From Fennellomyces sp. T-0311 (lineage: Eukaryota > Mucoromycota > Mucoromycetes > Mucorales > Lichtheimiaceae), in assembly GCA_025266875.1 (NCBI GenBank), contig JALLLT010000081.1:1-64000 (forward strand): a stretch of DNA of 64,000 nt. Reading direction: 5' to 3'. The notes under the pieces were generated by a model. That model made no database searches. It saw only the letters and a program-made list of their open reading frames with translations, and had not been told where the DNA came from. This document shows, one piece after another, positions 1-11,485 of this stretch. The stretch's first letter is position 1, and each line of letters opens with the position of its first letter. The translations under genes were made by a program, and so were the position numbers.

Positions 1-23
1 TGTTATATCGATTAATTATTATT

Positions 24-591
24 TTGCTGCCTGGAATTATCGCAGAGTCTGTTGCATTTGAGCTCATCGATTGGCAGGATGAGACCCATGTTCTTGTTAA
101 GTCCTTCACCTGTGGCGACACTACCTACACAATCAATCTAGAAGATAGTGAACGTGGTGCCATGGTGGATTGCAGTTGCCGTGATTTTGTTCAGCGAGGT
201 GTTGTGTGCAAGCATATGCACCTAGTTAACATTATACATGGCGTCCGCCTACCTGCATGGTACTTGACTGCGTTGACCACACCTCCCGCCATAACCGAAC
301 CGGAGCAAAACGAGCAAATATCACATGGGGATTTGTTTGAAGAATCATTGGCAAGGTATATTTATGGTTCATATGTATCAATTCCAATGTGATAGCTAAC
401 TTTGCTTCAGGTTTCGAGAGTCTTTCCAAAAGCTGGCCGAGCAGGCAGAAAGGGTCAATTCAAACACGTACCCTGTTATAGCTGCTCGCTATATAAACCA
501 AGCTTCTCAAAATATCGAGAATGCATGGTCAATTTTAAAAACCTGGGAGCAAACTTCATCTGCCCAACGCAACCGCCAAAATAGATTTTAA
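24..591 (+). pseudogene. MULE transposase, C-terminal part with SWIM zinc finger
   Basis: This is the 3' end of a Mutator-like (MULE) transposase whose catalytic part would lie left of the window. The first exon (to 355) carries a SWIM zinc finger of the form CxC(x)nCxH: CSC at about residues 50-52, then CKH near residues 62-64. SWIM fingers sit C-terminal to the DDE domain in MULE/FAR1-like transposases and are thought to bind DNA. An intron fits at 356-410 (GTATAT..TTCAG, 55 nt) and joins the frame exactly to a second exon at 411-591 ending in TAA. That exon is polar and helical, like other MULE tails. No stop or frameshift is visible in this part, but the gene is incomplete at the window edge, so whether the element is alive cannot be judged. 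It is not the same copy as the MULE at 51.3-54.9 kb. Confidence 0.7.
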
Positions 592-699
592 TTTTTCTTG
601 TGTGAATGACTTAGCCATTTTTCACGAAGTAGACTTGAGCCAACTTCGCCTGTTTTTCAGAAATTCGGTGACTACTAGTAATTCTTATTCCGCACTTTT

Positions 700-1530
700 T
701 TGCGAAAAATTCAAGTCTTGCCGACCTTCACTGGCAAGGGCTCACCCGAAGAAGTCCACTCCTGGCTCTTTGGGTATGAGCACTACTTTTCCCTGGTCCG
801 TACGGTCACCGACGACCAGAAGGTGGGTCTTGCTGCTCTGACCTTGCAGGAGACGGCCCTTCTTTGGTTCAAGGCTGAGACGAAACGTGGGGCCATGCCC
901 ACCACTTGGCCGGAGTTTTGCCGCGTTTTCTGTGCTCGTTGGCTCCCCACCAACAACCAGCAACTCCGCCGACGTCAGTGGCAAGCCTGTCGCCAAGGCA
1001 ATGGGACGGTTGCCAGCTTCATGCAGCGTTTCTTGCGTCTTATGGACGGTATCGGCGACATCCATGAGACGGAGGCCCGAGCCCGCTACATTGAGGGGCT
1101 GAAACCTGCGGCAGCCGCCTTTGTCGAGGATCGCGGTGGTGTCAGTTTGGACGAGATCATTCGTCAAGCTGAACACTATGATGGCCATTATGGCGACGCA
1201 AGCCCGTTCCAGTCCCAACCGCTGTATGCGCAGCTGAGTGCGACGTCTTCTGCCTCGGCCGAAGCCAACTCCTCCTCTGGGCCAACGCCCATGGAAGTCG
1301 ACAGAGTCGAGCGTGGCTTCCGCAAGAAGCACAATGGTCAGGCCAGCAGGTTGTCCTCCAAGAAGGTCATTGAGGGCAACCTTGGCTTCCGGTGTTACAA
1401 GCCTGGCCATTTTGGCAAGAACTGCCCACAGTTCGGGGACCACCTGCCACAATCCAAGCCTAAGGGCAAGGATAATGGCGACGACAAGGGCAAGGGCAAG
1501 GGCAAGGGACGCCAGTTTTCAAAAAACTAG
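700..1530 (+). pseudogene. Ty3/gypsy Gag, 5'-truncated
   Basis: Retrotransposon Gag (capsid) region. The reading frame starts mid-domain: the first residues match the usual opening of the retrotrans_gag domain (a PTFTGKGSPEE-like segment before the first helix) and the codon at 700 is TTG, so the true start lies in lost upstream sequence. The capsid helices occupy about residues 8-150. A Pro/Ser-rich linker and a single C-terminal zinc knuckle (about residues 230-245) follow, then a Lys/Gly-rich tail that ends at TAG. The knuckle should read CX2CX4HX4C, but the first Cys position is Gly (GGC), so zinc binding is probably lost. Gag would package element RNA into cytoplasmic particles. The 270 nt between gag and pol hold no single open frame; they look like the gag-protease linker with small indels. 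Confidence 0.85.
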
Positions 1531-1801
1531 GCCCACCAACAGATGCGCCCATACCTGTTGGTAACCTTTCCGGCGATGTTTCTCCAGAGCCATCATCGTT
1601 AGTTAAAGCCCCAGACGATTATCAGTGCGACGAGGGATCCATTTTGGATCCCGAACCCCCCATCATCACTACTAGTGTAGACGTCTCTCAGGATCCTAGT
1701 ACCAATAAAGCATTTTTTGCAAAAATGAACGACGACTTTATTGATGATGACGTTATCCTCGCTCTTTCGCTCTAACAGACGGTTGTGTTAATACGAGTGA
1801 A

Positions 1802-4800
1802 TTGCCAGTACGGCATATCCTGATCCGACGTGAAGGCCTTGTTAATGGGCGCAAAGCCAGGATTTTGATTGACAGCGGGGCAACACACAATTTTGTGACG
1901 TTTTCCTTTTTGGAAGCAAGTGGACTTGCGGCTGAGACGCATTCAACCTCAGGTTCTTCCGTCAAAGTTGCCAATGCCCGATGGGCGGAATCGGCATGTT
2001 ACTTGGACGCCAATGTCGTAATGGACGAATTCACGACCTCAGTTCGACTTTTTTCGGGCATTGTCAGCGACGACCATGACGTTATACTTGGTAAAAGCTG
2101 GCTTTACGACGAGAACCCCGAAATCGACTGGAAAACCAACGGTGTCAAACCTCGGCCTCCTCCTCCGACGCCTATGGAGATTCAATTTCTTTCGCGCTCT
2201 GCCAGCAACAAAGCTTTGCGTGACGTGACCAACGATGGCTTTGTTGTTCTTTGCGTGGAGAAAATCGAGGTCAACGGCGATAAGGTTGACATTCCAGGTT
2301 TGGACGCACTGGTGGACGAATTTCACAATGTTTTCCCAGACGAATTGCCTGATGGATTGCCTCCCAAACGTCATGTGGAGCACACGATTCCACTGGTGCC
2401 TGGTGCGCAACCACCAGCTCAGCGTATGTATCGATTATCCACCCGAGAGCTCACCGTTTTAAAGAAAACGTTGGACGATATGCTTGCCAAGGGTTGGATC
2501 CATCCATCACACTCGCCATATGGGGCGCCAGTCCTTTTTGTCGCCAAGAAGGACCAATCTCTGTGGATGATTATTGACTACAGGGCCCTTAACAGCCTGT
2601 CAGTCAAGACGAAGGCACCCATTCCTCGTACGGACGACCTTATCCATCAGCTGCGGGGGGCGAAGTATTTTAGCCATATCGATCTGCGCTCTGGTTACTA
2701 CCAGGTTCGGATCACTGAGGAAGACGTTCCCAAGACGGGTTTCCTGACGAGATACGGTCATTACGAGATGTTAGTATTGGGCATGGGGCTTATGGGAAGC
2801 CCTGCGACGTTTGTCACCTTGCTAACAGATATTTTCCGCGATCTTCTTGACGATAACGGCCTTGTAATATATCTCGACGACTTTCTAATTTATACCAAGA
2901 CGAAAGAAGAGCACCTCGTGACGTTACGCGTTGTTTTCGAACGCCTACGAGAACACAAGTTATATGCCAACCCCAAGAAATGCGAATTTGGCATGACGCG
3001 ACTTGAGTTCCTCGGCCATGTGGTTTCCGAAAACAAGGTCGAATGCGATCCACACAAACTGGAGGCTATATCCCAATGGCCGACGCCACGGAAAACTGCG
3101 GACATCCAATCTTTCTTGGGATTATGCAATTACTACCGGACGTTTGTGGATGGTTTCGCCGAACTTTCGGCTCCTATGAATTACTTGCTCCGCAAGGACG
3201 TGCCGTGGAACTGGGATGATAAGTGTGAAGCTTCTTTTCAAGAATTGAAGCGACGTCTAACTTCCGCCCCTGTTCTAGCCCTACCGGATCCTGACCGACG
3301 ATTTTTTGTGCATGCCGATGCTTCCACGACGCTTTCGATTGGTGGCATCCTTAGCCAGGTCCAGGACGACGGTCTGCTCCACCCTGTGGCTTATGCTTCA
3401 AGGACGCTCAAGGGTGCTGAGCTTCATTACCCGGTGCATGAGTTGGAGCTCCTGGCAGTCAAGTACTGTCTTGAGCAATGGCGTCACCATCTTGATGGTG
3501 AACGATTCACGGTCTTTACAGACAACCGCGCCATTGCGACGATGCATGCCAACAGCAAGAACCTTTCGAAACGGCAAATCCGGCTATTGGAGAAGCTGAT
3601 GACGTTTCAGTTTGACGTGCACCATATCCCTCGAGAAGAGAATGAAGGGGCTGACGCGCTATTCAAGCGGCCTCCTGACGTACCGTCCAATCCCGACGCT
3701 TCAATGGAAATTTGTTCTATTGTCCTCACCATGAGGGGGGAGACGATTGGTAAGGAATGCGCCATGTACTATGCTAAGGACGCTTACTGGGCTGACGTTT
3801 TGGCCCGCTTGCGTACTACTGGCCATGACGACGACTATGTTCTCGAGGATGGCATCATCTACAAGGTAGTTGATGGCCGCCGTTCACTGTGTGTACCTCG
3901 CATGCCAACACTGCTGAACACCTTGTTACATGACGCCCATGATGCTCCAGTTGCTGGCCATAGAGGTATTGATGCTACAGTAGAACGTTTGGGACGGACT
4001 TACTTTTGGCCACAGATGAACAAGTCAGTGCGATGTTATATTGCCACTTGTGATATGTGCCAACGTGTCAAGTCGACGAACCAGAAACCAGCCGGCTTAC
4101 TTCAGCCACTGCAGCATGCTGAAGGACGATGGCTCTCGATTTCGGTGGATTTCATCATGCAGCTACCGAAGACGCCTCGCAAATTGACGCTATTGCCGTT
4201 TTTGTCGATCGATTCTCCAAGCGCGCACATTTTGCTCCTTGCAAGACGACGGACACTGCAGAGGATTTTGCTCACCTGTTCTTGCGCGAGATTTATCAGC
4301 AACATGGCCTGCCCAACGATATCGTGTCAGATCGCGATACTCGTTTCACGTCGAAGTTCTGGGCAGCGCTGACGAAACGGTTGGGGATCAAGAGGAAACT
4401 CTCCAGTAGTTTTCATCCTCAAAGCGACGGACAGATGGAGATCATGAATCGTAGTCTGGAAGACTTGCTACGACACTACGTTGCCTACCAGCAGACGGAT
4501 TTGGACGAATGGTTGCCTATCTTGGAACATACGTATAATGATTCCAAGCATGCATCCACCAATCTGACGCCTTTTTATGCAGATCTGGGACGCCATGTAT
4601 CGCCAGCTCTGATCTCCAGCTCTGACGACACGAGCAATGCACATGCTGACGCCCTTGCTCGACGATTGGAGTCTATACGACTCGACGTTACCAAGGCTAT
4701 CAAGGACGCAATGGAGAGACAAGCTAAGTATGCCAACCGGAAGCGACGCAATTTGGAATTTTCTGTTGGTGATCCAGTACTGGTCAAGACGGCAAACTTG

Positions 4801-5262
4801 AACCCAGACGTCTACTGGAATGCACCTACCAAGAAATTGCTTCCACGGTGGGCCGGTCCATACAAGGTCATGGAACGAATCGGCTCAGTTGCATACAAGC
4901 TCGACTTACCGGCGACGATCAAGACACACAACGTCTTTTATGTTAGTGTGTTGAAGCCTTATTCTAAACCAGATGACGTGGAACGACGACCTGAATGGCC
5001 ACCACCAGTCATCACCAATGGATCAGAAGACGAATTCGAGGTTGAAGAAATTCTGGACGAGCGCAAGCGATGAAACAAGTTAGAATACTTGGTCAAGTGG
5101 AAGGGTTACCCCCTTCATGACGCTACTTGGGAACCAGTTTCACACTTGGCTAACGCGCAAGATGTTCTTCGACAGTATCAAGCTTCTAAGGAGACACCGA
5201 TGCTTGATGCGGTGCCTAAGAAGCGACGGGGTCGGCCACCCAAACACTTGCGACGTGCATAG
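1802..5262 (+). pseudogene. Ty3/gypsy Pol: protease, RT, RNase H, integrase, chromodomain
   Basis: Polyprotein of a chromovirus. Domains in order: aspartic protease (DSGA near residue 23), reverse transcriptase (IDLRSGYYQ, then YLDD near residue 356), RNase H (HADAS near 503, TDNRA near 573), integrase HHCC zinc domain (about 710-750), integrase core with all three acidic residues, and a C-terminal chromodomain (LVKWKGY, TWEPVS). The frame is broken twice. A one-base shift occurs around 4165-4185, between the first catalytic Asp of integrase and the rest of the core (reading continues in the 4129 frame). A TGA sits at 5071-5073 just before the aromatic cage of the chromodomain, after which the same frame runs open to TAG at 5260. 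The chromodomain in this family steers integration to heterochromatin marked by histone H3 methylation. As read, the gene cannot make a complete integrase. Confidence 0.92.
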
Positions 5263-5692
5263 TAAGGTTTATTTTGGGTGCCCCTTACTCATTTTTCTCG
5301 ATTTTTCTAGAAAGACGCAACTCAGACGATCCTGAACTTATTGTTCTTTGACTCTCGGCTTTTCCTGGACGTGCCTATTCTTTGGCGGGGGGAGAGCCTA
5401 AGCCGAGACGTTTTGCCGCAATTACGACGACGAGTATTATTGCAGGCAACTCGGCTTGACGATAAACGATCTGTCACTGCTGACTAGGGGTCCAGCATAC
5501 ATACAACTTGGACGGACTCAAGGACGGTACATCATGATTCACATATCGACGAACAAGGGGTTGATGGACGATACCAAGGACGATTGCGAGACGACGAAAC
5601 AAAGGGAATTGACTTGGACGACATCGACGGATTGACGGTGAATCCTCCCGACGAATCAACTATGGATATGACGTTATATAGATGGGGGAGAT
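5263..5692 (+). other. Retrotransposon 3' internal tail and polypurine tract
   Basis: Noncoding stretch between the pol stop and the 3' LTR. It ends in a purine run, GATGGGGGAGAT at 5681-5692, directly before the LTR. This is the expected position of the polypurine tract that primes plus-strand DNA synthesis. No further gene is seen. Confidence 0.7.
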
Positions 5693-6043
5693 TGTAATGG
5701 TGTGTCCATTACAGACATTATCCAACCTGCAACCTGGTTGATCGCCATGCAGTATCCATATACCGTATTGATAGACGTAGCATGCGACAACTCATATGGC
5801 GCATGGTTGGATAAGGATATTAGGATTACGTATAGCTTAGATGGAATTCGTAGATTGTAGATCATAGACGCCTTAGCTATTACCCCCTAATATCTGACGT
5901 ATATATAAAGCAGGATTCCTGGATACAGGAATCCTCATCGTTTATACTCTCATATAACGGTTCCACCTTCGGGTTATTGTCTACATTGTCCGACTCACAG
6001 CAACGTACACGATTGTAAGTATCCTGTGGTCTGCACTGTTACA
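5693..6043 (+). repeat. 3' LTR of the chromovirus (351 bp)
   Basis: Begins TGTAATGG right after the polypurine tract and ends CTGTTACA, giving TG..CA ends with a 5-bp terminal inverted match (TGTAA/TTACA). A TATA-like box (TATATAAA) lies near 5901-5908, about 200 bp in, followed by a short perfect hairpin. The next base starts coding sequence of another gypsy element, which marks the boundary sharply. Confidence 0.85.
5901..5935 (+). promoter_or_regulatory. LTR TATA-like box and downstream 10-bp hairpin
   Basis: TATATAAA is followed by a perfect inverted repeat, AGGATTCCTG / CAGGAATCCT with a 4-nt loop (5912-5935). The hairpin would lie close to the transcript start in the R region. Its function is not known from sequence. 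Confidence 0.55.
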
Positions 6044-6384
6044 TGTACCCAGTATTCCACGTCTCCTTTTTGACACCCCGTGATGACCCCAAGCTGCCGG
6101 ACGTTCCATGTCATGTACAACCGCCATTGCCGCCAGTCGAGGTCGAAGGCGAAGAGCATTATGAAGTTGAGCGCATTCTGGACAGCCGCATGTACCGACA
6201 GAAGTTGCAGTATTTGGTGAAGTGGAAAGGTTATGACGACCCCTCTGAAAATACCTGGGAACCTGTGTCAAATCTTTGGAATGCCCCTGACGTCGTCCGT
6301 GACTTTCATGCCGCCTATCCGGAAAAGCCCGGTTCCGTTCCGCCCCAAACATCTCTTCGCCGTTCTCGTAGAACTCGAACCTAA
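6044..6384 (+). pseudogene. Chromodomain end of a second Ty3/gypsy Pol
   Basis: Only the last 100 or so residues of a gypsy polyprotein: the post-integrase segment ([10 protein letters not shown]) near 6046-6075, then a chromodomain with [17 protein letters not shown] and TWEPVSNL, and a basic Arg/Ser tail ending in TAA at 6382. It differs from the chromodomain at 5040-5200, so this is another gypsy family. The upstream part of its pol is missing because the first element's LTR abuts it at 6043/6044. The sense continues into a purine tract and an LTR-like start at 6397. Too short to act alone. Confidence 0.85.
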
Positions 6385-6608
6385 GAGGGGAGGTAATGTC
6401 ATGACCGATTAGGACATAGTAACAGTATGCATCGTTGTCACCCCCTTCCCCTTACTTCATTAATATTACCCCGCATTATTGCTCATCTTACCGATATTGT
6501 ATTTCATTGTCATTAATTTCATCGTTGTATTTATTATTTCTTACGAGCATTGGGTATATATATCGGATAAGAATAAGAGCAATAAAGGCATCAGTTTATC
6601 TCGTCACA
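6385..6608 (+). repeat. Polypurine tract and start of the second gypsy 3' LTR
   Basis: AGAGGGGAGGTAA (about 6384-6396) is the polypurine tract. It is followed by TGTCATGACC at 6397, a typical gypsy LTR start. A TATA-like run lies near 6550-6560. The right end is uncertain; CGTCACA at 6602-6608 is one possible terminus. From 6609 to 6851 I see only AT-rich sequence with one short inverted repeat (GTGAGCTCATGT / ACATGAGTTCAC). Confidence 0.5.
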
Positions 6609-6851
6609 TTATTCTATCCACTGTGGAGAATTAGTACCGTGAAATTGAGGTGTTTTCTGGTGAGCTCATGTCCTAGTTTTTTTTTACCTAAATTTACATG
6701 AGTTCACTGGCATATTACCGAAAAAAGTGATGTGATTTCTTGGTTGTACTGTGTCCTTTGTAATGTTCCGTTATATTCTGTATTTTACTGTGAAGAGAAC
6801 ACGCGAAAACATAATTTAACAGAATTTTACAGGACCGTGATATACAATGCT

Positions 6852-9800
6852 TTATATTTTTGCTGTTAAGCCAAGCTTGATAGGAGCCAGCATCATATCT
6901 CTGTATACATAATAGAAGCAGTTCTTCTTAACTGACGACTTCAGGACTCCAACTGCGCAATCAATGGATGAGGCTTCGCAGACATAAAAGCGCTTTCCGG
7001 TACCGAATGTTGTTTTAGCGAACGGGTAACCATGCGTTTTCAAATGTGTATCTTCTGCAAGCCGTAGAAGACATAGAGTTTTCTTTTGACCTATAGTAAA
7101 CTATTTTATCAACAAACTGCTATTTAGTAACGTCAAACATAAGCCATTAGTTACCTATATAAACGTGAGAGAAAAATAATACTGCTTCGCCAAAGTATGT
7201 TTTCAATGGGTTGTCTGATTGATCATCGATATCGTGCGTAACATAGGTATAGGGTAGTGATAGTTTTATAAACGTCCCACGAATACTTGGTGATGATCGA
7301 GGTAATTGAGAGCATTCATATGTACTCCCATGCACGAAGGCGCGCTTCCCAACAGTAATTGTTGTGTTCAAAGATGGCAATGATGACGCTAATAGGTTTC
7401 GCTCGCGAGCCCAGAACTTCCTCAGGTAATGCATTAAGTTGACATCCTTGTACTGTTCCACACTAGCCTTGTTGTCTAAGTGCGGTCCCCAAAGTTCTGG
7501 CTCAGAATCATCTGAATTAGCGTACATCAAATGGCGGTGACCAAGGTCTTCGTCGTCATCTAGAAAGTCAATGTCTTCGTTGCCGATTTCTTTACTGGTT
7601 GAGGGATAGCTCGTTGCTCGATCACGATAGCGTCGTGCTGCTATAAGTTTCATCTTATTTCCTGCATTTGCACCAGAATGCCGTGTTGATTTAATTCGCC
7701 GGTCGAACATACCCACTGCACGTTCCATACACCTGGCACTATATGCGCGTAAATTTCCAATGCGTTGAATTGTTTCTGGGATATGTCTTAGATAGTGAAA
7801 ATTGACTGTCTAGAGATTCTGAGGAACTTTGCCAGATAGCATGAAATCGTGCCACTTTCCGATCAATCTATTATGTATTATATATAATTAAATTGTTACT
7901 TTGAATTGCGTACTTTGCATTTTTTAAAACGACTTACTGCTCAACAGTGTCGACATTCTCACTATTCAACTTCCATGAAAGCGAGATGCTGCATGCTTTT
8001 ACCAAAGAAGCTAGAGCGTCTACGGCCTCTGCAGAACAATTGCAGCTTTCCACTTCCAATTGCTCAATAATGATTGTTGGTATCACGTATATAAGGCTGT
8101 CGATATAATCCACCGCACGCATGTCTTTTGTACGAGTTAATATATCTAATATCGATTAGTGAGATTCATTATAGCTCCCGAAATTTTATGCTATATCTAC
8201 CTGTTAATCTGCTTTCAAAAATTGATGGCCACGTTAAGCGTGATGAATTGATAGCATGACTGACGGCTACTTGTTGTGATTTTGAGAGTAAATACGGCGC
8301 TCGTAAAATTGGATTTGTAATCATCCCCCAAAATTGAGGACTAACGTTGCACCCGAATAAGTGTAATTCATCAAGCCCAAAGAAGTACGGACTGTGAAAA
8401 GATCTGAGCTGCGCGAACAAACAAGGAGACTTGATACTATGTTCCTGTGATAGGGATTCATGATAAGTCACACTCTGTATAAAGGATTGCCATTTAATAC
8501 AATCTTTATACCTTATCACCATTTTTGTAACTCTCGACGCTGCGTTCCGCATGAAGCGTACTCGATCCAGGATAATAACGACCATAACCAGCTTTTGCAC
8601 TTTCGTTTCCATCGAATTCGGGATCGCGACGCCTCTTTGACATTGAACTTTCAAGACGAACAGAGGGTATTACGCAGATTCGACAACCATACATTGATTG
8701 GTGGCCACCATGATGGGCAAGTGCCGCCACACATGGGATATCTCCTGTTGCAATAACCAAGTGTGCTTTGATAGCTCTGAGCACTCCATCATCGCAGTTG
8801 ACGTCCATTCCAACTGATTCAAGACTCGCAAACTCTTCGATCAGAGGTGCCAGGAACGAGTCCAGATTTCCTTCTTTTGACGATGCTGGAATGATTGAAA
8901 TGAATATAATGTTTTTTTCCTTGTATCTGCGGGGACAGTATAAGACATAGGTATATAATATGGTCCACCCATTCCATATATTGCTACCTGTCCTCGGCTG
9001 GAAGGTTGAGCAGTACCAAAAGTACGATTGTCATCGAAACTGTGCTGTGTATAAAGGGCTGGAATCCATCAACGTATAGCGTCAAAGCTAGGTTCGACTC
9101 GTCCCATTGCTGTGCATCTTTTAGTGCGGCTCCATCAAAGATATCCTTGTATAGCCCTGGTTGCGATTCCTTGGTGGATCTGTGCTTCAACTTCACCCGT
9201 GTTTCCTTTTGAGCGACGAATGTACCAAGTTGCTGTGAAAGAGAAAGATATTGCATGGTTGCGACCACCTTTTTATCAGTTGTGCTGTCAGCGTTTTCTT
9301 GATATCGATCTTTGCCGCACTTTGGGCATTTATTGAGTCCACCATCCATAAACAGATAGCATCCTTTACGGCAGATATCATAATCAATTTTTTCAACTGG
9401 ATAGATTGACTCCAGCAGATTTTCGGTCAAATATGGAGAGAGTATTTGGTAAAAGTACACTCGTTGCTGTGATTCGGATACTAGGATGTCATGGGATATG
9501 AGTGACTCGGAATTATCGACCGAGTATTAAGGACGTACCGTACTGATTTTCCACTTTGGTTATTACATTGTTCATAAATCCAACGATACGTTGATAGGCA
9601 GCACGTGGCAAGTTAAACTCGTCAACTATTTGTAGTAACTTCAAACTGAGTAATTCAGACTGTTGAAGATTAGACGTTGCTGTTCCAGGATAGTCGAAGC
9701 GCTGTCTTTCATATTCAGCGGTCACCGTGATAGTGAGATTAACTATTGCTTGGGCTGTAGTCGCGATATCATCTTCACCGTTGGTGTCACTACCCCCGTC

Positions 9801-10250
9801 TTCTTCGTTGTCATGCAACGCGCAAATGTAAGTTGTTGCATCTTCGTAATCACCATAGTCATATTCGTCGTCAAACCACTGAACTTCGTCACCCGTACTT
9901 GCTCCAGCACCTAGACTTGCCTCGGAGCCTAGTGGCGTCTCGTTTAGTAGCACAAATCGGGGAACTATCGTAGAAGTATTTTGCTGCTGTTGTTGCGCTA
10001 CGCCAGTAGTGAAAGATAGGTTCATCGCAGGATCAACAGTATTCATTGATTGCACTTGAGCAGTAGATATTTCAGGTTGAGCAGCAGGTATGGCAGGCTG
10101 AGCAATAATGGGAGTTGCAATTGCCGATCGTGCATGCTTCATGGCCCGAGCAGATGCGGGCTGCATGTAGTGTTCCATGAAGCATTCTTTTTCGTGATTC
10201 TTTATAGTTGCACCTGTAAACGAGTCTGGGCAGTAGCGGCACTTGTACAT
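6852..10250 (-). pseudogene. CACTA/tnp2-type transposase, copy A (multi-exon, one TAG)
   Basis: A large CMC-superfamily (Transposase_21/tnp2-like) transposase in several exons. The ATG at 10250 opens with a C2HC zinc finger (CRYC..H..C), then an acidic, Gln-rich region. The next exon (about 8990-9460) has the family's YDIC..GC and CPKCG..RY segment and the YVDGF motif ending in NLP. About 8508-8810 holds GDIP and a GH..CRIC zinc-like motif, then an intron (GTATAA..CACAG) to an exon with the DELHLF motif and a VDYID..VIPTII segment. The C-terminal exons (about 7150-7800 and 6852-7070) match copy B in order. Splice sites fit well. The clearest defect is an in-frame TAG at 7810-7812. The transposase would cut the element's ends in the nucleus. 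It shares a 111-bp divergent promoter with the companion gene on its right. Confidence 0.75.
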
Positions 10251-10361
10251 TTTGACTTAGAAAATGTTAGGGGGTACAGAAAAAGTCAATATATATATTT
10301 AATGCAAGAGGTCTACCGCTGAGTTCCTTTCTTTCTTTTCCTCGCCATTGCATTACTCATA
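10251..10361. promoter_or_regulatory. Divergent promoter between tnp2 copy A and companion
   Basis: The 111-bp spacer separates two start codons that point away from each other (ATG at 10250 minus, ATG at 10362 plus). It contains an AT-rich ATATATATTTAA stretch near 10289-10300. A similar head-to-head spacer is found in copy B at 40321-40455. Confidence 0.5.
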
Positions 10362-11485
10362 ATGCCCCCCAAGAAATCATCAACAGCAACCAAAAAGGCA
10401 AAATCAGTGCAAGATGAGTTTGCTGAGATTCATCGTCAAATAACAGCTTTGAATCAAGACGTTCAAACTATGTTCACCAAAATCGGATCAATCGAGAACC
10501 TCATCAAAGCTGAACAAATCCAACGTCAAAAAGATCAAGATAATCTTATGAGCTTCATGCACGATTTCAAGGATGCAATCAACGCTGCTATCAGTACTCA
10601 AGGCATTTCTTCGGAATCACCAGCAACTAACCAGCCCACAGGCACACTAGTCGAAAATGTAATCGCTGAGCCAACACGTACGCTCACAAAAAATGGAAAA
10701 CGACAGGAATACACCGCTCCATTATGGAAATGTCACATTCTGAATCTCGTTATCACGCCAACCGCAAACAGCATGTCAGCAGCAAAAGTCAACTCTTTGT
10801 ACAACAGCGTCAAGAAGGAGAGAAAGGCGGTGCTCAACGTACTTGTCATACGTCTAGGAATCGTAATCAAAAAGATAGGCGAGGACGTTGATGCTGACGA
10901 CGATGATGAAGAGGATGGACAAGGTGAGGATGAGGAGAATATGGAAGTCGATGACAGAGGTGTAGAAGCGAACAACAACTCTTGGACGTGGCAGCAGCTT
11001 GATCAGACGGACCGTGCTACAGCTATTTGTGCATTTGAACAGGCTGTATTTGACAACGTTGGAATCGACTTCTCACGATGCGCAGGTCACTGGGCGTCTG
11101 AGCATATGCTTGACGAAGGTTGGAGCAACAAACTTAAAAACAAGACGATTATGCTAGCTGAACAGAGCACTCGCCAAGAATCAGTCAACCCGAATCCAGA
11201 AAGCAGGGACATGGACATTGACAGTGAAAGACAAGAGAGTATCCTACGGTAAGTTCTGGTATATATCTTGATGATAAAATATTTTGATTACTATATATCA
11301 CTCATTGTATCTCTAGGGCGCTTGCTGGGAATATGGATCAGTTGTGGGATTCTCGTTTAGAGTAAGTAAAACGATTAAGATATTGTAGAAGCACTATAAT
11401 AATTAACATTACTGTTAGATCGTCCAGTATATCGCAGTTGCCTTTGTCGGACATACTGCAGAACTTGGATAGCGCTGATAGTTAG
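10362..11485 (+). CDS. tnp2 companion protein, coiled-coil and acidic, three exons
   Basis: I do not recognise a named family. The gene reads without a stop through three exons: 10362-11248, 11317-11361 and 11419-11485, with introns GTAAGT..CTAG and GTAAGT..TTAG that join the frame exactly. The product is about 332 residues. It starts with a Lys-rich segment, then a coiled-coil-like stretch (about 20-85), a central region beginning APLWKCHI (about 120-170), an Asp/Glu run (about 172-200), and a conserved-looking block WTWQQLD..CAGHWASEHML (about 208-250). The pseudogene right of copy B has a counterpart of that last block (SWNN..NWAADYLL), also divergent from a tnp2 transposase. I infer that it is an element-encoded accessory protein, as CACTA elements often carry a second DNA-binding product. 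It could instead be a captured gene. Confidence 0.6.

Larger units (their letters stand above)
700..6043 (+). mobile_element. Ty3/gypsy chromovirus, 5'-truncated, with 3' LTR
   Basis: A chromodomain-bearing LTR retrotransposon in the order gag, protease, reverse transcriptase, RNase H, integrase, chromodomain, polypurine tract, 3' LTR. No copy of the LTR at 5693-6043 precedes gag. The gag reading frame opens abruptly near 700 without an ATG, about 110 bp after the MULE fragment, so the 5' LTR, primer-binding site and gag start are missing. The internal genes carry one frameshift and one nonsense codon. The right end joins directly to the 3' part of a different gypsy element. Confidence 0.9.

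Noticed and set aside
742..1452. Long minus-strand frame opposite gag
   Set aside because: Shadow of the gag coding sequence with no domain or independent start context.
5117..5335. Separate small gene after pol
   Set aside because: Out-of-frame shadow of the chromodomain. The real frame continues past the TGA at 5071 to 5262.
6659..6706. GTGAGCTCATGT / ACATGAGTTCAC inverted repeat as a transposon end
   Set aside because: Only 11 of 12 bases pair, it encloses a T run, and no matching second end was found. Probably a chance hairpin.
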